A stretch of DNA of 64,000 nt from Prorocentrum cordatum (GCA_963575745.1 CAUYUJ010018059.1:452501-516500), one strand, 5' to 3'; shown: positions 12,053 to 23,861, counted from the first letter of the stretch. Notes: generated from the sequence alone by a model not told the origin. A program made the numbers and translations.

Positions 12053-12564
12053 TCGGCGTGCGACGAGGCGCAGTTGCACCGCCGGCGCTCTGCCCGGTCC
12101 AAGCTAAGGAATGGGATAGGTTTGTTGACAGGCATTCGTCTGGAGGTATCTCGGCTCTGTCAAACAAAGTGTTTCTCGCTCTGCGCCCCCTGGCAGCCCG
12201 CGCAATGCGGCCCTTCGCTCCTGCTCGCCGCTCGAGCCGATCGACGCTTTAGAAAAAGAAAGGAAGATGTGGTGGCGTGTCGGGCAGGAGCACACGCGCG
12301 TTGGCACTCCTGGCTGCCCGGCGAAGCAATGGGCTTCAGCCTTCGCGCGGCCCGCGAACGCGCGGTGCTCCACGAGCACTCCTGGTCCTCCATCGCGCGA
12401 ATGTCGGCTCAGCTTTCGGCGGGGACGACGTGATACAGGTTGCGTCTCTGCATGTCTCTCTTTGATCGCAGCCCTCCCCCGTCTTTGTCGGGGCGCTGCG
12501 AGCAGGTGTTGTCCCTTGGTATGTGTCTTGCGGCGCCTGGAGCCCTCGTTTTCTTTAGATGCGT

Positions 12565-12609
12565 TGTTGTTGTTGTTGTTGGTGGTGTTGGTGTTGGTGT
12601 TGGAGTTGG

Positions 12610-12655
<46 letters not shown>

Positions 12656-12683
12656 CTTGTTGTTGTTCTTGTTGTTGTTGTTG
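12565..12683 (+). repeat. (GTT)n left-hand bracket of copy 2
   Basis: GTT triplets with a GGTGTT stretch end exactly at the same junction base pattern (GTTGAACATTATT) as at 5,743. Confidence 0.95.
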
Positions 12684-13790
12684 AACATTATTTATTCTAA
12701 AGAATAATTATTGTTGGGGCCCCTGGTGCGCGGCCCCCTCGCCGCGCCTAGGCCGCAGCCACATTTTCATCATTTTCGTGAGGAAGTCTCAGGCAAAACG
12801 TGGGTGTCCGGATCCGGTTGTTTTGTTGTCCCCCTTTTTCCCTTGCAAAAAATAAACTAAAGTGGACATTTCCTGTTCTAACATAACCAAACTTCAAGAA
12901 TCCCTTGCAAAAAATAAGGTAAAGTGGACATTCGCGCGCGCAAGACGAAATCCTTCCAAAACCTTAGTGTTCGTAACGATTTCAACATAAAAACATAAAA
13001 AAAACAATGTTTTTTTCAAACAAAAGTGTCAAAATTTCATCCCGCGCGCTCTTGCGGATTTCTTAGGAAACCCAGCACTTTTAAAACATTTCTGTCAAAC
13101 GGGCTCTTGCGAGCAACTTTTTCACGTGCTTCGAACTTCTCCAACAACCGTTGCGCACCTGCCAGGGTCATCATCCCTGTCAAATAATACCATATGGGAC
13201 ACATTCGTTTTTTCTTTGCGCGCGCACGCCGAAATCTTCAAACACCATTGGGTTTCTTAGGAATTCTAGCACCGCGCAACATAAAATCATACGAATCGCA
13301 CCGTAGGTCCTCGAAAAACATCTGTACGAATTTTCAAAATTTCTACCCGCGCGCGCTGTCCGAATCCTAAAAAACCAATGGTTTTTCAACATCTATGTTA
13401 CATGAGCTCGCGCGAGCTACTTTCGCAAGCTCTTTCAACGGCGTTCGCGCGCCTGCCAGGGGCCACTATTCTAGCGTCAGGAACACGTTACCACCAAAGA
13501 CCAGTACAGGTGTCCAGTGTTGGAACAGGGGGAAAAATCGTATACTAAGCTAGCGTCCAGAAAATGTTACCACAACAAGTCACTGTACCCATGCGCCAGT
13601 GTAGTAGCCACGGTCGTCCGCAGGCCACGAAGTGAAGTGTCCGAACGTCATAGGGCGGGAAGCTGGGTGTGGGTGGTGGCGAAGAGTCGTTTGGAAATGT
13701 GGTAGAGCTTGAAACGGCCCCCCCACAAAGTGGGGGTATTGGCGGGCGTCGTGTGAAATCCCTGGCACTGGTGAGAACGGAGTGTCCCCA
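12684..13790. mobile_element. GTT-bracketed repeat element, copy 2 (longer)
   Basis: Nearly identical to 5,744-6,493 over the first ~540 bases and the last ~170 bases. It has an additional internal part (about 13,225-13,600) containing another GCGCGCGCACGCCGAAATC unit and AT-rich sequence. Because the extra part resembles the rest of the element, copy 2 is probably the fuller form and copy 1 carries a deletion. It has no coding capacity. Confidence 0.7.
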
Positions 13791-13799
13791 CGTGCTAGT

Positions 13800-14140
13800 A
13801 ATTGTTGTTGTTGTTGTTGCTGTTGTTGTTGTGGTTGTGGTTGTGGTTGTTGGTGTTGTTGCTGTTGCTGTTGCTGGTGTTGCTGGTGTTTGTGTTGGTG
13901 TTGTTGTTGGTGGTGGTGGTGTTAGTGTTGTTGTTGGTGGTGGTGGTGGTGGTGTTGGTGTTGGTGTTGCTTTTGTTTTTTGTTGTTGGTGGTGGTGGTG
14001 GTGTTGCTGTTGTTGTTGCTGCTGTCGGTGGTGTTGTTGTTGCTGAATGCGAAGTACTAAACAATTATCATTGTTGGACCCGTTAAAGGCGCTTTGGCGC
14101 TCTCGCCGAGGCGCCGGCTACATGTTCATTGAAAATGAGG
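13800..14140. repeat. GTT/GGT array followed by a diverged third element end
   Basis: 13,800-14,045 is GTT and GGT repeats. Then AATTATCATTGTTGG, a GGCGCTTTGGCGCTC hairpin region and a TTCATTGAAAATGAGG block (14,064-14,140) match, base order for base order, the start of the GTT-bracketed element (AATTATTGTTGG, CC-rich block, TTCATCATTTTCGTGAGG). So a third, diverged copy begins where the right bracket of copy 2 ends. Confidence 0.6.
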
Positions 14141-14196
14141 CTCACGCTCGAGCGGCTTGGGGGACCGCCAAAACCGGCCCCCCAACAACAACAACT

Positions 14197-14455
14197 CTCC
14201 CGCTCGAGACTTCCTCCTTTTTTACTCATGGCTGGTGTTCTTGCTCGCCGCCGAAAGCCGCCGTCCTAACAGAACCAGCGCTCCCGCTCGAGACCTCCTT
14301 CCGTTTTACCTTGGACTGGCGCGCTATTCTTTCTCCCATCGGCGCCGCCCCCAGCAAAAAACAACGCTCCCGCTCGATGTTTCCTCTTTTTTTCGCCTCA
14401 AGGCGGTGCTCCTCCTCGCCGCCGAAAACCGCCGCCCCGACAAAACCAGGCCGCG
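14197..14455 (+). repeat. Three-copy 85-bp tandem repeat
   Basis: Units start at 14,197, 14,281 and 14,367, each with CTCCCGCTCGA(G), a T-rich stretch and (in copies 1 and 3) CTCGCCGCCGAAA. They are about 70-80 percent alike by eye. A frame stays open through all three but looks like a by-product. Confidence 0.75.
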
Positions 14456-14504
14456 CTCCCCGCGCGCCCCGTACCCCCCCCCCCCCTTCACGGTGTCTGC
14501 TGAT

Positions 14505-14690
14505 CACGCGACCGGCGATCACAGACCGCAGTCCTCCGTGGATCGCGTGGTCGCCGACCGCGTCGTCGCTTCGGCCTGATCTCGTGACCCTCCGAGCTGG
14601 ATCTGCGCGATCGGCCTGTGATCGGCGCGGCCGCCAAAGTGATCAGGGCTGCGATGGCATCACGTGATCGGATGGCGTGATCGGCCAACA
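14505..14690. other. Cluster of GATC sites
   Basis: Ten GATC tetranucleotides occur in under 190 bases, many as GTGATC or GATCGGC with short spacing. No gene is evident. It may be a decayed minisatellite. Confidence 0.5.
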
Positions 14691-14864
14691 CCAGCCGAGC
14701 ATTGTCTTTGGGTGCAGGGCAAAGGGTGGAATCTGAAATGCCGTTTCGATGGATTTGCGAGGCCTGAATCTGCAAAAGGTGAATTACAAAACGGACGGAT
14801 TTTCGAGGTGCGAAAGACCATGTGGATTTCACCCTGAGCCCTCTACCATGAAAAACTGTTCCGA

Positions 14865-15030
14865 GGTGGATAGACCTCCTACCCTGACACGTCGATTACG
14901 GAATTGGCCGTTCTCGGTTCGCGAGAGGGCGTCGCGGCCGTCATTCTTGCGGGTCCAGGTTTCGTCAGTTTCGGCCCTAGGCCGTTCTCACTGAAAAGAG
15001 GTTTACTAAAGGGAGGTCTGTCCATCCCCG
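14865..15030 (+). repeat. TTCACTAAAGGG dispersed repeat, long copy 1
   Basis: The block from ATAGACCTCCTACCCTGACACGTC through GTTCGCGAGAGGGCGTCGCGG to TTCGGCCCTAGGCCG and the CTAAAGGG tail matches 47,493-47,660 at most positions. The tail matches 955-1,020. Family R has three copies in the window. Confidence 0.75.
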
Positions 15031-15194
15031 AACTGCTCAGATCAATGCCCCCCGCCCCTCTCCGAGCTCTGCAGACGCCCTGGGGCGCCGCGGGGGGCCA
15101 CGGCAGCCGCGGCCGGCGCGCCCGCCGGCGCCCGTGCCGCGGCCGCGGCGGGCGGCCGCGCGGGCGGGTGCCGCCGCGCCTCTCCGTGTTCCCG

Positions 15195-15650
15195 CCCCGC
15201 TGGCCCCCCCCTCTCCTCCTCCTCCTCTCCCTCCCTCCTCTCCTCCTCCTCTCCTCTCCTCCTCCTCCCCTCCTCTCCTCTCCTCCTCCTCCTCCTCCTC
15301 TCCTCTCTCCTCCTTCGCTCCTCCTCCCCTCTCCTCCTCCTCTCCTCCTCCTCCTCCTCCTCCTCCTCCTCCTCCTCCTCCTCTCCTCTCCTCCTCCCCC
15401 CCTCCCTCCTCCTTCTCTTCCTCCTCCTGTTCCTCCTCCCTTTCCTCCGCCTCCTCCTCCTCCCCCTCCTCCTCCTTCTCCTCCTCCCTCCTCCTTTTCC
15501 CTCCCCCTCCTCCTCCTCCTCCTCCTTCTCCTTCTCCTTTCCTCCACCTCCTCCTCCTCTCCTTTCCCTCCACCACTTCCACCTCCTCCTCCTCCTCCTC
15601 CGCCCCCCCAGCTCCTCCTCCTCCTCCTCTTCCTCCTCCTCCTCCTCAAC
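15195..15650 (+). repeat. CTC polypyrimidine tract
   Basis: About 450 bases of almost pure C and T, mostly CTC triplets, with asymmetric TTC and CCCC interruptions. It is able to form H-DNA in principle. All frames across it are artefacts. Confidence 0.95.
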
Positions 15651-16109
15651 TCGATCGATCCGATTCGATGCCGAGCTGGCCCGGCTCGCTCCCCGACCGC
15701 GTCGATTCCTCGGCTTCCAAGAGGTCCTTCGGCATCGCCCATGCGCGCGCACTGCGCACTTCTCCTCGGCGAGGCCAGCACCAGAGCATTGGGACCATCT
15801 GGGGGCATCTTGGACCATCCTGCAAACAAAACACATGCACACGCAAACGTGTGTGTGTGTGTATAGGGGGCCAGACAATGTGTGTTCCTAGCAGCCGCTG
15901 CTGTGTAGTACATGTACACTGTCGGACCGAGATACAAGATCGAGGTCGGCTCGGGGAGGGTACCCTAGTGTTCTTCGTGATTGTTGGACGTTTTGTGCAT
16001 CCTGGGGAGGGTATCCTTGGATAATCTGTGTGGTTTGGCCGGCGGAGGATCTCATGTTCTTGAAGGATGCTCTTCTGTCCGAGGTCAGATTGTATACGTG
16101 GTGCCATCT
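15651..16109. other. No gene seen
   Basis: Mixed-composition DNA with a short GT tract near 15,850 and two GGGGAGGGTA(C/T)CCT words about 60 bases apart. No recognisable domain. Confidence 0.5.
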
Positions 16110-17700
16110 ACATAGTGCACTGCATGCGGTGCAGTCTATGTGGTGCAACCTAGGTGTTGCGATCTATGTTGTGCCATCTATGGTGTGCAATATATGCTGC
16201 GCGATGTATGTTGCTCAATATAGGTGGTGCAGTCCATGGTGTGCAATATACGTTGAACAATCTAGGTGGTGTAGTATATACGGTAGAATATGCGTGTTGC
16301 AGTCTATGTAGTGCAGTTGATTGTTACCAATGATTTGACACATCCCAAGCGGCAATGGCCCATGCGCTTGCAAACATCCCACCCACCCACCCGCAACTTG
16401 GTTTGCAAAACCTCTTAAGACCGTGACGGTAGGTACCAAATTGCATTTGGCAGCAACGCCGACGCCGACGACGACAGCGACGTCGACGACGACAACGGCG
16501 ACGACGACGACGACGACTACGACGACGCCGTAATCGTAATGTGCGCGCATCGTAATTCTTGCAGAGGACAGCGGGGGGGCGGTACCGGCTTGGCTGGGAT
16601 AGTATGAATTCATAATTCGGATGGACGATGGGGCAGAATCGTATGCGAAGTGCAACACGAAAATGTGACCCGTTGATTTTTTTTGGGGGTAAAGTTTATT
16701 CTTGCTTTAGAAAGGAGAATCTAGGTGGTGCGACCTATGTTATTCAGGATATGTGTTGCACCCTATGTGGTGAGACCTATGTTGTGCAATCTCTGCAGTG
16801 CAATGAATGTTGGGGGGCAAGCTACGTCGTGGAATCTATGTGGTGCAATTAATTGTTGTTCGTAGTACGTTGTCCAGTCAACTGCCCGCGCAAGCATCCC
16901 ACCCAACCACCAGCAACTTGGTTTACAGAACCCATGTGGCGGCAATTGCGATGAGTGCATGGAATTGGCTGGTACATATCTGCGGCCGCGCTTACCCGCG
17001 CATGCTCGCGCGCGCAGCGGCCAGATAGTTTGGCGCGACCGGCGCGGCCGCGGTGGCGCTGACCGCAGGGCATTTCCCAGCGAACACTTCAGTGCGAGTC
17101 GGCGACGTGGGCATGCGCGGTATCATGGCAGGCAACTCCGACAATGGTAGACGCGATGTTGATGGTAGCGATGTTGATGACGATGGTGAGAACGACGACG
17201 GCAAGGCCACCGACGGCGCCGATGCTGATCACGCTGACGACGATGACGGCGCCCTCGTGTCGGTGATGCAGTTTTTGAAGGGAATTCGACATGCGCGCGC
17301 GGCCGACGCGTGAGAGTGCATGCACGACTGAATGGCGCGCAAGGGCGTTCGAATGATGTCGACTTGCGGCGCGGAGGGCCCGCTTCGCCGAATGGCATGA
17401 ACATGTATTAAAACGTACTCGCAAGAGCCCGAGCGCAGGCCATTTTACGAACGGATGTTGCAAAACCATGTGTTTGTATCTGATACCGCGACAGTCCATT
17501 TTGGAGTCCTTATGAAACATTGGGGTGTTGACGGGTTTCGGCATGCGCGCGCGACAACGCGCGCGTGCGCACTTCTTTCTTTCTTTTGTACAACAGGGAG
17601 TCTTGCGACAGCACGCGCGCAAGGGCGTTGGAGCGATATCGGCATGCGCGCGCGGGAGGCCCGTGTGGTAGCACATTTGGGGAATTTCGAAACATAGCCT
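16110..17700 (-). repeat. Composite repeat (minisatellite, B, A, C modules), reversed copy
   Basis: From left to right: a 15-16-base minisatellite with TATGTGGTGCAATC (16,110-16,320 and 16,720-16,850), a partial B module (about 16,560-16,690, with GGGCAGAATCGTATGC), an A module (about 16,860-17,305) and GCGCGCGCATG-type C units (17,330-17,700). Read on the minus strand, the order C, A, minisatellite equals that at 46,690-47,300 on the plus strand. A (ACG)n tract lies at 16,455-16,535. On the minus strand the A module contains a short hydrophobic frame (see 43,036-43,275). Confidence 0.65.
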
Positions 17701-17849
17701 GGACGCAAGCTTTGTTTGAGAGCCTTTGTTGCGAAGCCATGCCCACAGGTTCTTTTGATACTTATAAATCAGGGTTTTTTGGCATGCGGCATGATTCTCG
17801 GGCGCCTCTTGGAACGAGTCTTGAAGCTCCGTGTGGCCTCATGTGTATG

Positions 17850-18930
17850 TTTTGTGGCCCTTGGGGGCCTGTTGGGTGTTTGCTGCGGCCTCGGGGGCCC
17901 ACCGGTAGCGGAAGGTTCAAAATCTCAGTTGGAATTCCCCCTCTGGGCCCTTTTGGGCTGTCTAGGGCGCCTCTTGGACCGTCTTGGGGCTCACTTGGGC
18001 CGTCCTGGGGCTCTCCTGGAGGCCTCTTGGACCGTCTTGGGGCGATCTGAGGTACCTCTTGGGAACGATTTCAAACTTGTTAAAGCCCAAAGTGCGAATG
18101 TGCCAAGCATGTGCCGTCCCCCTTAGGGATGAATCAAGTTTGGCCTCCTCAGGCCCTATCGGGGCCCATCTTGGAGCGTTCGACGTCTCCAGGGCCTCCC
18201 GCACCGTTTTGAAACAAGATTCGGGCGTCTTCGGCCCTGGTCGCGTTTTGGTGGCTTCCGGGAGGCCCCCGAAGCGGTCAAACATGTCGTGGGGGAATTT
18301 TGGCGGGGTGTCTTGGCCAGGGCCCGGGCCGCCCCCCGTACGCCAGCGTATATGCAGGGCGTCTGGTGGCCCTCACCGAGCCCTGGCGTCCCTGTCTGCC
18401 CCGTCCCTTGAAATGCCTGAAGTAGGTTCTGGAGAACCTCCTTCTCCTCCTTCCTTCTCCCTCCTGCTCATCACCACTGACATTCACTGGGTGGTGCGAT
18501 TCGGTGATAGACAGCTCCACTGAAGTAGCGCCCCGCACTGGTCTTCAGCCTCTCTTCGGCAGCTTTGATGCCTCATTGGGGGCCTATGTGGCCGTCGTGG
18601 GGCGATCGTAAGGGAGCAGTTGGGCCGTCTTGGACGCTGTAAAGACCAAAATGGTGAATGTGTGCAACATGCACGTCTTCCGCAGGGAATGGATCGAGTT
18701 GGGCCTCTTGGGGCCAGCCTCTCGAAGCTATCTCGGGGCGGCTTGGAGATCTCTGGGGCCGCCGGGAGGTTATCTTGAGCGGTTTGGGGGCGCCTGTGGG
18801 GCGCTTTTGGGTGCTCTTGGCGGCCTCGCCTCTCGGGCAGTCTGGAACCCATCGTGGGCGCTTTTGGAGCGCCCCAAGGGCTGTCTTGAGCAGCCGGGGA
18901 GCGGCTCAGGAGGCCCTCGGGGGTGGCCTA
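17850..18930 (+). repeat. Family L short-period repeat, two blocks with related cores
   Basis: GGCCTCTTGGGG-like units fill 17,850-18,260 and 18,560-18,930. Each block has a core: AAAGCCCAAAGTGCGAATGTG at about 18,084 and AAAGACCAAAATGGTGAATG at about 18,640. The cores are followed by similar sequence (a CATGC word, an AGGGA word, then TTGGCCTC or TTGGGCCTC). The cores differ from those at 1,920 and 2,500. Confidence 0.7.
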
Positions 18931-19059
18931 AGACGCAGATGCAGTGGCTGTATGGACCGAAGGTACTAGATAAGCAAGTAAGTGGTGCACTGTGCGCCGC
19001 GGGGAATTTCGGCAAGATGGCTGCTGCGGAACATGCGTGCACGGGTGTGTTGAAGTCTT

Positions 19060-19790
19060 GTATTTCTTGCAGGGCACGATCCGTGCGAAGGGATGTGATG
19101 AGTAATTCGGATACCCTCGCGCGATTGCCCCCACTGAGGCCTCAGGTGGACCTCCTCCAGGCACGACCCGTGCGAGGCATGTTCCGAATTGGCCTGGGTT
19201 ACGCCATGCGAAGCTGCCCATTGGTGCCATAGGTGGAGCTCCCTCTGGGGCATGGTTCGCGTGACGCGTCTGCCGACATGGGCAGGGGGAGCGTTGAATG
19301 AACCTTCTCTTCGGGCCTTTAGGTGGCGCTCCTTGTGGGCAAGATCCGCGTGATGGGGTGTGCCGCAATGGCCAGGGGGGCGCAGTGCGAACCTTGCCCA
19401 TGGGGCCGTAATTGGATGGAGATCCCTCTGGGCCACGATCCGTGTGCCAGCTGTGCCGAAGTAGGCGAGAGGGCAGGATGCGAACCGTGGGTCCAGGGCC
19501 GTCCGTGGAACCCCTTGCGGGCCACGATCCGTGTGCGAGGTGTGTCGCAGTGAGCTGAGCGACGCTATGAAGCTCCACTCTGGTGCCACAAATGCAACTA
19601 TTCGCGAGGCACGATCCGCGTGAGGGGCGTGCCACTGTGCGAGCCTTGGCTCTGGCAACGTAGGTGGAGCTCCCTGCGGGGCGCGATCCCTGTGAGGGGT
19701 GTGCCGACAAGGAGGGAGGAACGCTAGCCAAGCCTGTCTCTGGGGCCAAAAACGGAGCTCCCTCAGGGCACGAGCCGTGCGACAATCTGC
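19060..19790. repeat. Satellite with GATCCGTGTGAGGGGTGTGCCG motif (about 85-95 bp)
   Basis: About eight imperfect units share GGCACGATCCGTGTGAGG, GTGTGCCGA and TAGGTGGAGCTCCCT. The unit length varies around 90 bases. The family reappears as about three units at 25,385-25,660. A minus-strand frame stays open through most of it but only repeats the unit. Confidence 0.75.
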
Positions 19791-19861
19791 GTCCCCCAAT
19801 ACCGCACACTTCAGACTACAGCTATAGCTTGCCAGAACCTAAGCGCGCGCGAAGCGCGCGC

Positions 19862-19975
19862 GTGTCTCTAGTGTGTGTGTGTGAGTGAATGTCTATCTAT
19901 ATATATACATATATATATATATACATATACAAATATGTACACATATACATATATTATACACGTACGCCTGTGCAT
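19862..19975 (+). repeat. GT then TA/CA microsatellite
   Basis: A short GT run at 19,870-19,885 is followed by TATATATACATATATA-type alternation to about 19,960. Confidence 0.9.
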
Positions 19976-20699
19976 ATCCAACGCACGAAACCGAAATATT
20001 CACGCAGAGTGGACGTCCGAGCGACGGCAAGGTCCAGCGCCACCCGCGGCCCCGGCCCCGTCGACGCTCGGCCTCCCAGCTCCACACCGTCGCCCGTCCG
20101 TCGGGGCAGCCCGCGCCTCGGTCCTCGGCCCCGGCCCCGTCGACCCTCGGCCTGCCTCCCGACCTCCACCCCCGATCCGACCTCCAGGCAAGGCAAGCTG
20201 AGGCTTGGCGGCGGCGCCGCCTCGGAATGCCCCCCAGCTGGATGCGGACTGCTGCTGGCAATTAGTGCTCGCTCCTCCGGAGGACGGCGCCGTGGGTGAA
20301 GCGCCGAGTGCCTCCGTGTGCTGTCGGGATGTGGCGGGGTGCTGACACAATGAGGCAGAGGGCCTGGACCCACGGCGGCCTGGAAAGGATGGGAGCAGGA
20401 GGGCACCACTCCCCGCCCAACAAAAAGAATAAGGCATCTGTGGGGTCGCTGCGGTGGTGGCGGAAATCGTGCTGGAGGTCTTGGCCTGGATCGCGGCGGG
20501 ATTTGGCCCTGGATCGCGGCGGAGAGCGCGGTAAAGATGCTGGCCCGGATCGCCGTGGAGATGTTGGCTTGGATTGCGACGGAGATCTGGAGGTGCTGGC
20601 CTGCATCGCAGGGGAGATTTTGGTTCGCAGCTTGCCACAAGCATGGACCAAGGGAACCCGAATCCGGCACAACGGTCACGCTTGTCGTGCATCATAATC
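19976..20699. other. No gene seen
   Basis: GC-rich DNA with repeated GGCCCCGTCGAC words near 20,056 and 20,134 (a decayed direct repeat of about 78 bases) and GGATCGC/GGATTGC words at 20,490-20,580. No recognisable domain. Confidence 0.5.
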
Positions 20700-21115
20700 T
20701 CCCCAGGGGCCCTCAGCTGACAGCTCAAGACCGCCCAAGGGATCCCATCGTCGGCGCACCCCTCGCTCGCTTCGTGGCCCGTGGCATTTTATGGGCTGTT
20801 CGCTGGGCCCCAGTTCCGCACATCATTCGCCCACGTCGTGCCCCATGGCCTCCAAGAGGTTCACACCTGACAGCTCCAATATGGCCGCAGGACAGCCCAA
20901 GATCGCCCCAAAGCGAGCCCAAGATCTCCCAGACAGGCTCAAGACCCTCCCAAACAGGCCCAAGACTCCACAATGGACGTCAGGATGGCACCAAGAAAGA
21001 ACCCCCCCCGAAGACGCCCCACCCATGAGGCCCCAAGATGGCCACAGTGCGGTCCAAGAGGTTCCCAGGATAACCCCATACGGCCCAAGTACACCCGAGT
21101 CATTGAAGCTTGCGG
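20700..21115 (-). repeat. Family L repeat, opposite orientation
   Basis: Units such as CCCAAGATCGCCCCAA and CTCAAGACCCTCCCAA are the reverse complement of the GGCC-TCTTGGGG family. Confidence 0.6.
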
Positions 21116-21506
21116 GATCCGCGCTGGAACATTAGCATCCCGTTCTCATTGTGCTTCGATGGGGAGGAACCTCTGCAGTAAGGCAATGAATGAGCAAAGT
21201 TTCTCGCACTTCCTCCCTTGCCCTGATCTTCGTTGTCTGCTTGTATGCTACGCGGTCTCTGGAAGTCTCGCCTTATTCCTGGGGGGAAGTGGTTCTTCCT
21301 GGCTAGATTTTGGCGGTCCCCTGGACCCGCGATTTTTTTGTTGGGATGCCGGAAGCGACACATATTGTCTGGCTCCATGTCTGTCCAGGCCGTTGTGGGT
21401 GTGGGCTCTTCGCCTCGATGTGGTGGGAGCGTTGGCTCCCCCTTCTTGTCGTTCCTGCGCAGGCTCCAGGCTCGGTATGCTCGCAGCCTCCACCGCGCAC
21501 GGCACA

Positions 21507-21721
21507 GTGCGCATGATGGGCTGGTTTCCCACCACCACCACCATGAGTAGGAGGGGGAGGGGTCCTCCTCCTCCTCCTCCTCTTCCTCCTCCTTCCTCCT
21601 CCTCCTCCTCCTCCTCCTCCTCCTCCTCCTCCTCCTCCTCCTCCTCCTCCTCCCCCTCTTGCACCTCCTTCCCCCCTCCAGCTTATGGTGGTGGTGGTGA
21701 AACACAGGCCCATCAGCGCAC
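21507..21721. mobile_element. Hairpin element with CTC microsatellite core, copy 1
   Basis: About 45-base arms: GTGCGCATGATGGGCTGG, then CACCACCACCACCAT at the left, and ATGGTGGTGGTGGTGAAAC then GGCCCATCAGCGCAC at the right. They enclose a nearly pure CTC tract (21,558-21,655). The same arms enclose a GGA tract at 26,245-26,424. No target-site duplication was found. It has no coding capacity. Confidence 0.65.
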
Positions 21722-22258
21722 ACCAAATACCAAAGGTGGTCTGCCGGCAGTGTCCGATATCTCCCGGTGGGCCCGCAGAGTCTTGCGGCATTCTGCGGAG
21801 CTCAGAGTCGACGAAGGACGTGCCCCCAGATTCGGTAGGGGGAAAACACACACACAGGCACAATTCATCGACGACTCTCAGGAACAGATGGGAAACTATG
21901 GAAAGTGGGGGGGGAAGACGAACACGTATCGGTATTTCTCCGTGTGTCCCAGGGCCCCTTTTTCCTGTAGATGTCGGACAGACAGATGTACCACCGCATG
22001 TGCCCAATGGCACGGTGGGCCCTCTCCGGGGCAGGCTCGCGAGGCGTGGAACCTGCCAGAAGTGGTGCGCTGCACGTGGTGGGAGAGAGGCCCGCCCGCA
22101 CATCCTGTGAACATCCCGTGCGCGGCGCCCGCCCCAGGCCAGCGACTGCGACTCCAGCGCGGTGGAGGTCGTGAAGGAAGGGGCCGAGGCACCACACGCC
22201 GGCGCCGTGCCCGGAGCCTCCAAGTTCGAGAAAAAAAAACAAGACGGGCGTGTGACAA

Positions 22259-22480
22259 TGTTCGAGTTGCGGCGGGTCTAGGTATGTCGGGGGAGGGAAA
22301 GCCACCCCGACCCCCCCAAGTTGGCGCTTGCTATGTTCGAGCTGCGGCGGGTCTAGTTCTGTCGGGGGAGGGAAAGCCACCCCGACCCCCACGGTTGGTT
22401 TACTGTGTTCGAGTTGCGGCGGGTCTAGCTCTGTCGGGGGAGGTAAGGCCGCCCCGACGCCCCCACAGTTGGCGCTCACT
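22259..22480 (+). repeat. Three-copy ~73-bp tandem repeat with internal hairpin
   Basis: Units begin TGTTCGAG at 22,259, 22,334 and 22,406. Each has TGCGGCGGGTCTAG and then a perfect 7-bp stem, GTCGGGG facing CCCCGAC. The hairpin is kept in all three copies. Confidence 0.85.
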
Positions 22481-22506
22481 GCACAGCTCGTGGCATTTCC
22501 TTAACT

Positions 22507-22698
22507 CGGGCCGGACGAAAGGGGGGGATTGGGAAAGGGGGGGTTATGAAATTTGCTGCATGCAGCTGGTTTCGGCCTCACCGAGGGGCCCATTCCTCGA
22601 TACATAGCTCCCTCTGGCGCCGGGAGGCGCCGTGAAAATTTGCTACGTGAGCTGATTCTCACCCCCCCCCTTTGCTATCCCCCCTTTCGCCCGACCCG
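22507..22698. other. Inverted-repeat element with G-run arms
   Basis: The left arm (CGGACGAAAGGGGGGG, then GGGAAAGGGGGGG) is the inverse of the right arm (CCCCCCCCCCTTTGC, then CCCCCCTTTCGCCCG). Just inside each arm is a directly repeated GAAATTTGCT / GAAAATTTGCT word. It begins within 30 bases of the tandem repeat at 22,259. It may be a decayed MITE; no second copy was seen. Confidence 0.5.
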
Positions 22699-23009
22699 AT
22701 AAACAGACCTGCCCTGTTCGATCCCCTCCCCAGGTGTGTTCTACAGGGCTTCGCTTGTCGGGGTGCTGATTCTGCGGGTAGTGATTGTGCCTTGTATCTG
22801 TGGCGCCAGGACCATCAGACAACGACCCTGGATGGAAAACCGGCCCCTGGGAAGGGGTCCGGATTTTTGGGGAACCTCTTGCCGAACAAATCACGGCATC
22901 GGTTGTTGGGATTTCAGGATAGTTGGCGAGGAGAAGGAGAACGTTGATCGCACTGTCAAATCTTGCTCTCGGGATTCATGCGTCCGCAGGGCAACCGTGC
23001 ATCGTGGCC
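22699..23009. other. No gene seen
   Basis: Unremarkable mixed sequence without a recognisable domain. Confidence 0.5.
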
Positions 23010-23330
23010 TTTCGTCGTTGAGTGCTGCCTTTAGGCATCTTGAGGCCCTCTGGGGGTCGTCTGGGGTCGTCTTGGCGGATTCGTCGACCGTCTTCTGTGG
23101 CCCCTCCAGAGGCCCGCTTGAGCCGACTTCGGTACAGGTGTTGAGCCGCTCTTGGGCTGCCTTTCAGCCCACTTCAACGCTCTCAATGCCACCATTGGTA
23201 GGAAACATGAACAGCAAACGTCGTAGACAAGCCGCGTGTGTTCTCACGTTCGCGGCTGCCAGGGGCCTCATTTGCGGTCTCGTTGTGGATAGTTCTTGAC
23301 GTCTCGTGCGCCTCTTGAGGCCTTTTGGGG
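23010..23330 (+). repeat. Family L repeat
   Basis: CTTGAGGCCCTCTGGGGG-type units at 23,035-23,170 and again at 23,300-23,330, with an A-rich core (GGAAACATGAACAGCAAACG) between them. Confidence 0.6.
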
Positions 23331-23529
23331 GCTCTCGTTTTGTGTCTCTTCCACCTGCTAAGTGTGATTATGATTTCCTTTCACACTTGCGTCGCACTTG
23401 CGTTTCTCCTCATGGTCCTCCCTCCTCCCTGTCCTTCTTTCTCCTGATGCTAAAGTGCGAACACTTTGTGACCAAAAGACTAGTTCGCACGGGACTTTGC
23501 TTTAGCCCGTGGGTAGCCTCGCTTGTCCT

Positions 23530-23770
23530 TCTGTCTAGACACGCGCACACATCAACACACACGCACGCATACTACCGCAGCACCGGAAGGTGCTAGTAAG
23601 ACGAGGCACGCAGACATGCCAAGAAAACCCCACGTAAGGCGAGGGACGCAGACACGCCAACTCGTTACACACACGGACGCACACACCACACAACACAGAC
23701 GCCCATCTACACGCACGCACGCACACGCACGCAGGCACGCGCGCGCACGCACGCACGCACGCACGGAACC

Positions 23771-23817
<47 letters not shown>

Positions 23818-23830
23818 CGCACACACACAC

Positions 23831-23861
<31 letters not shown>

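Noticed and set aside
18928-19809. A 293-codon minus-strand frame
   Set aside because: It repeats with the ~90-bp satellite and changes register with unit length.
20266-20290. GTGCTCGCTCC, similar to the start of U6 snRNA
   Set aside because: The match ends after about 10 bases and the conserved ACAGAGA and AGC elements are not present.
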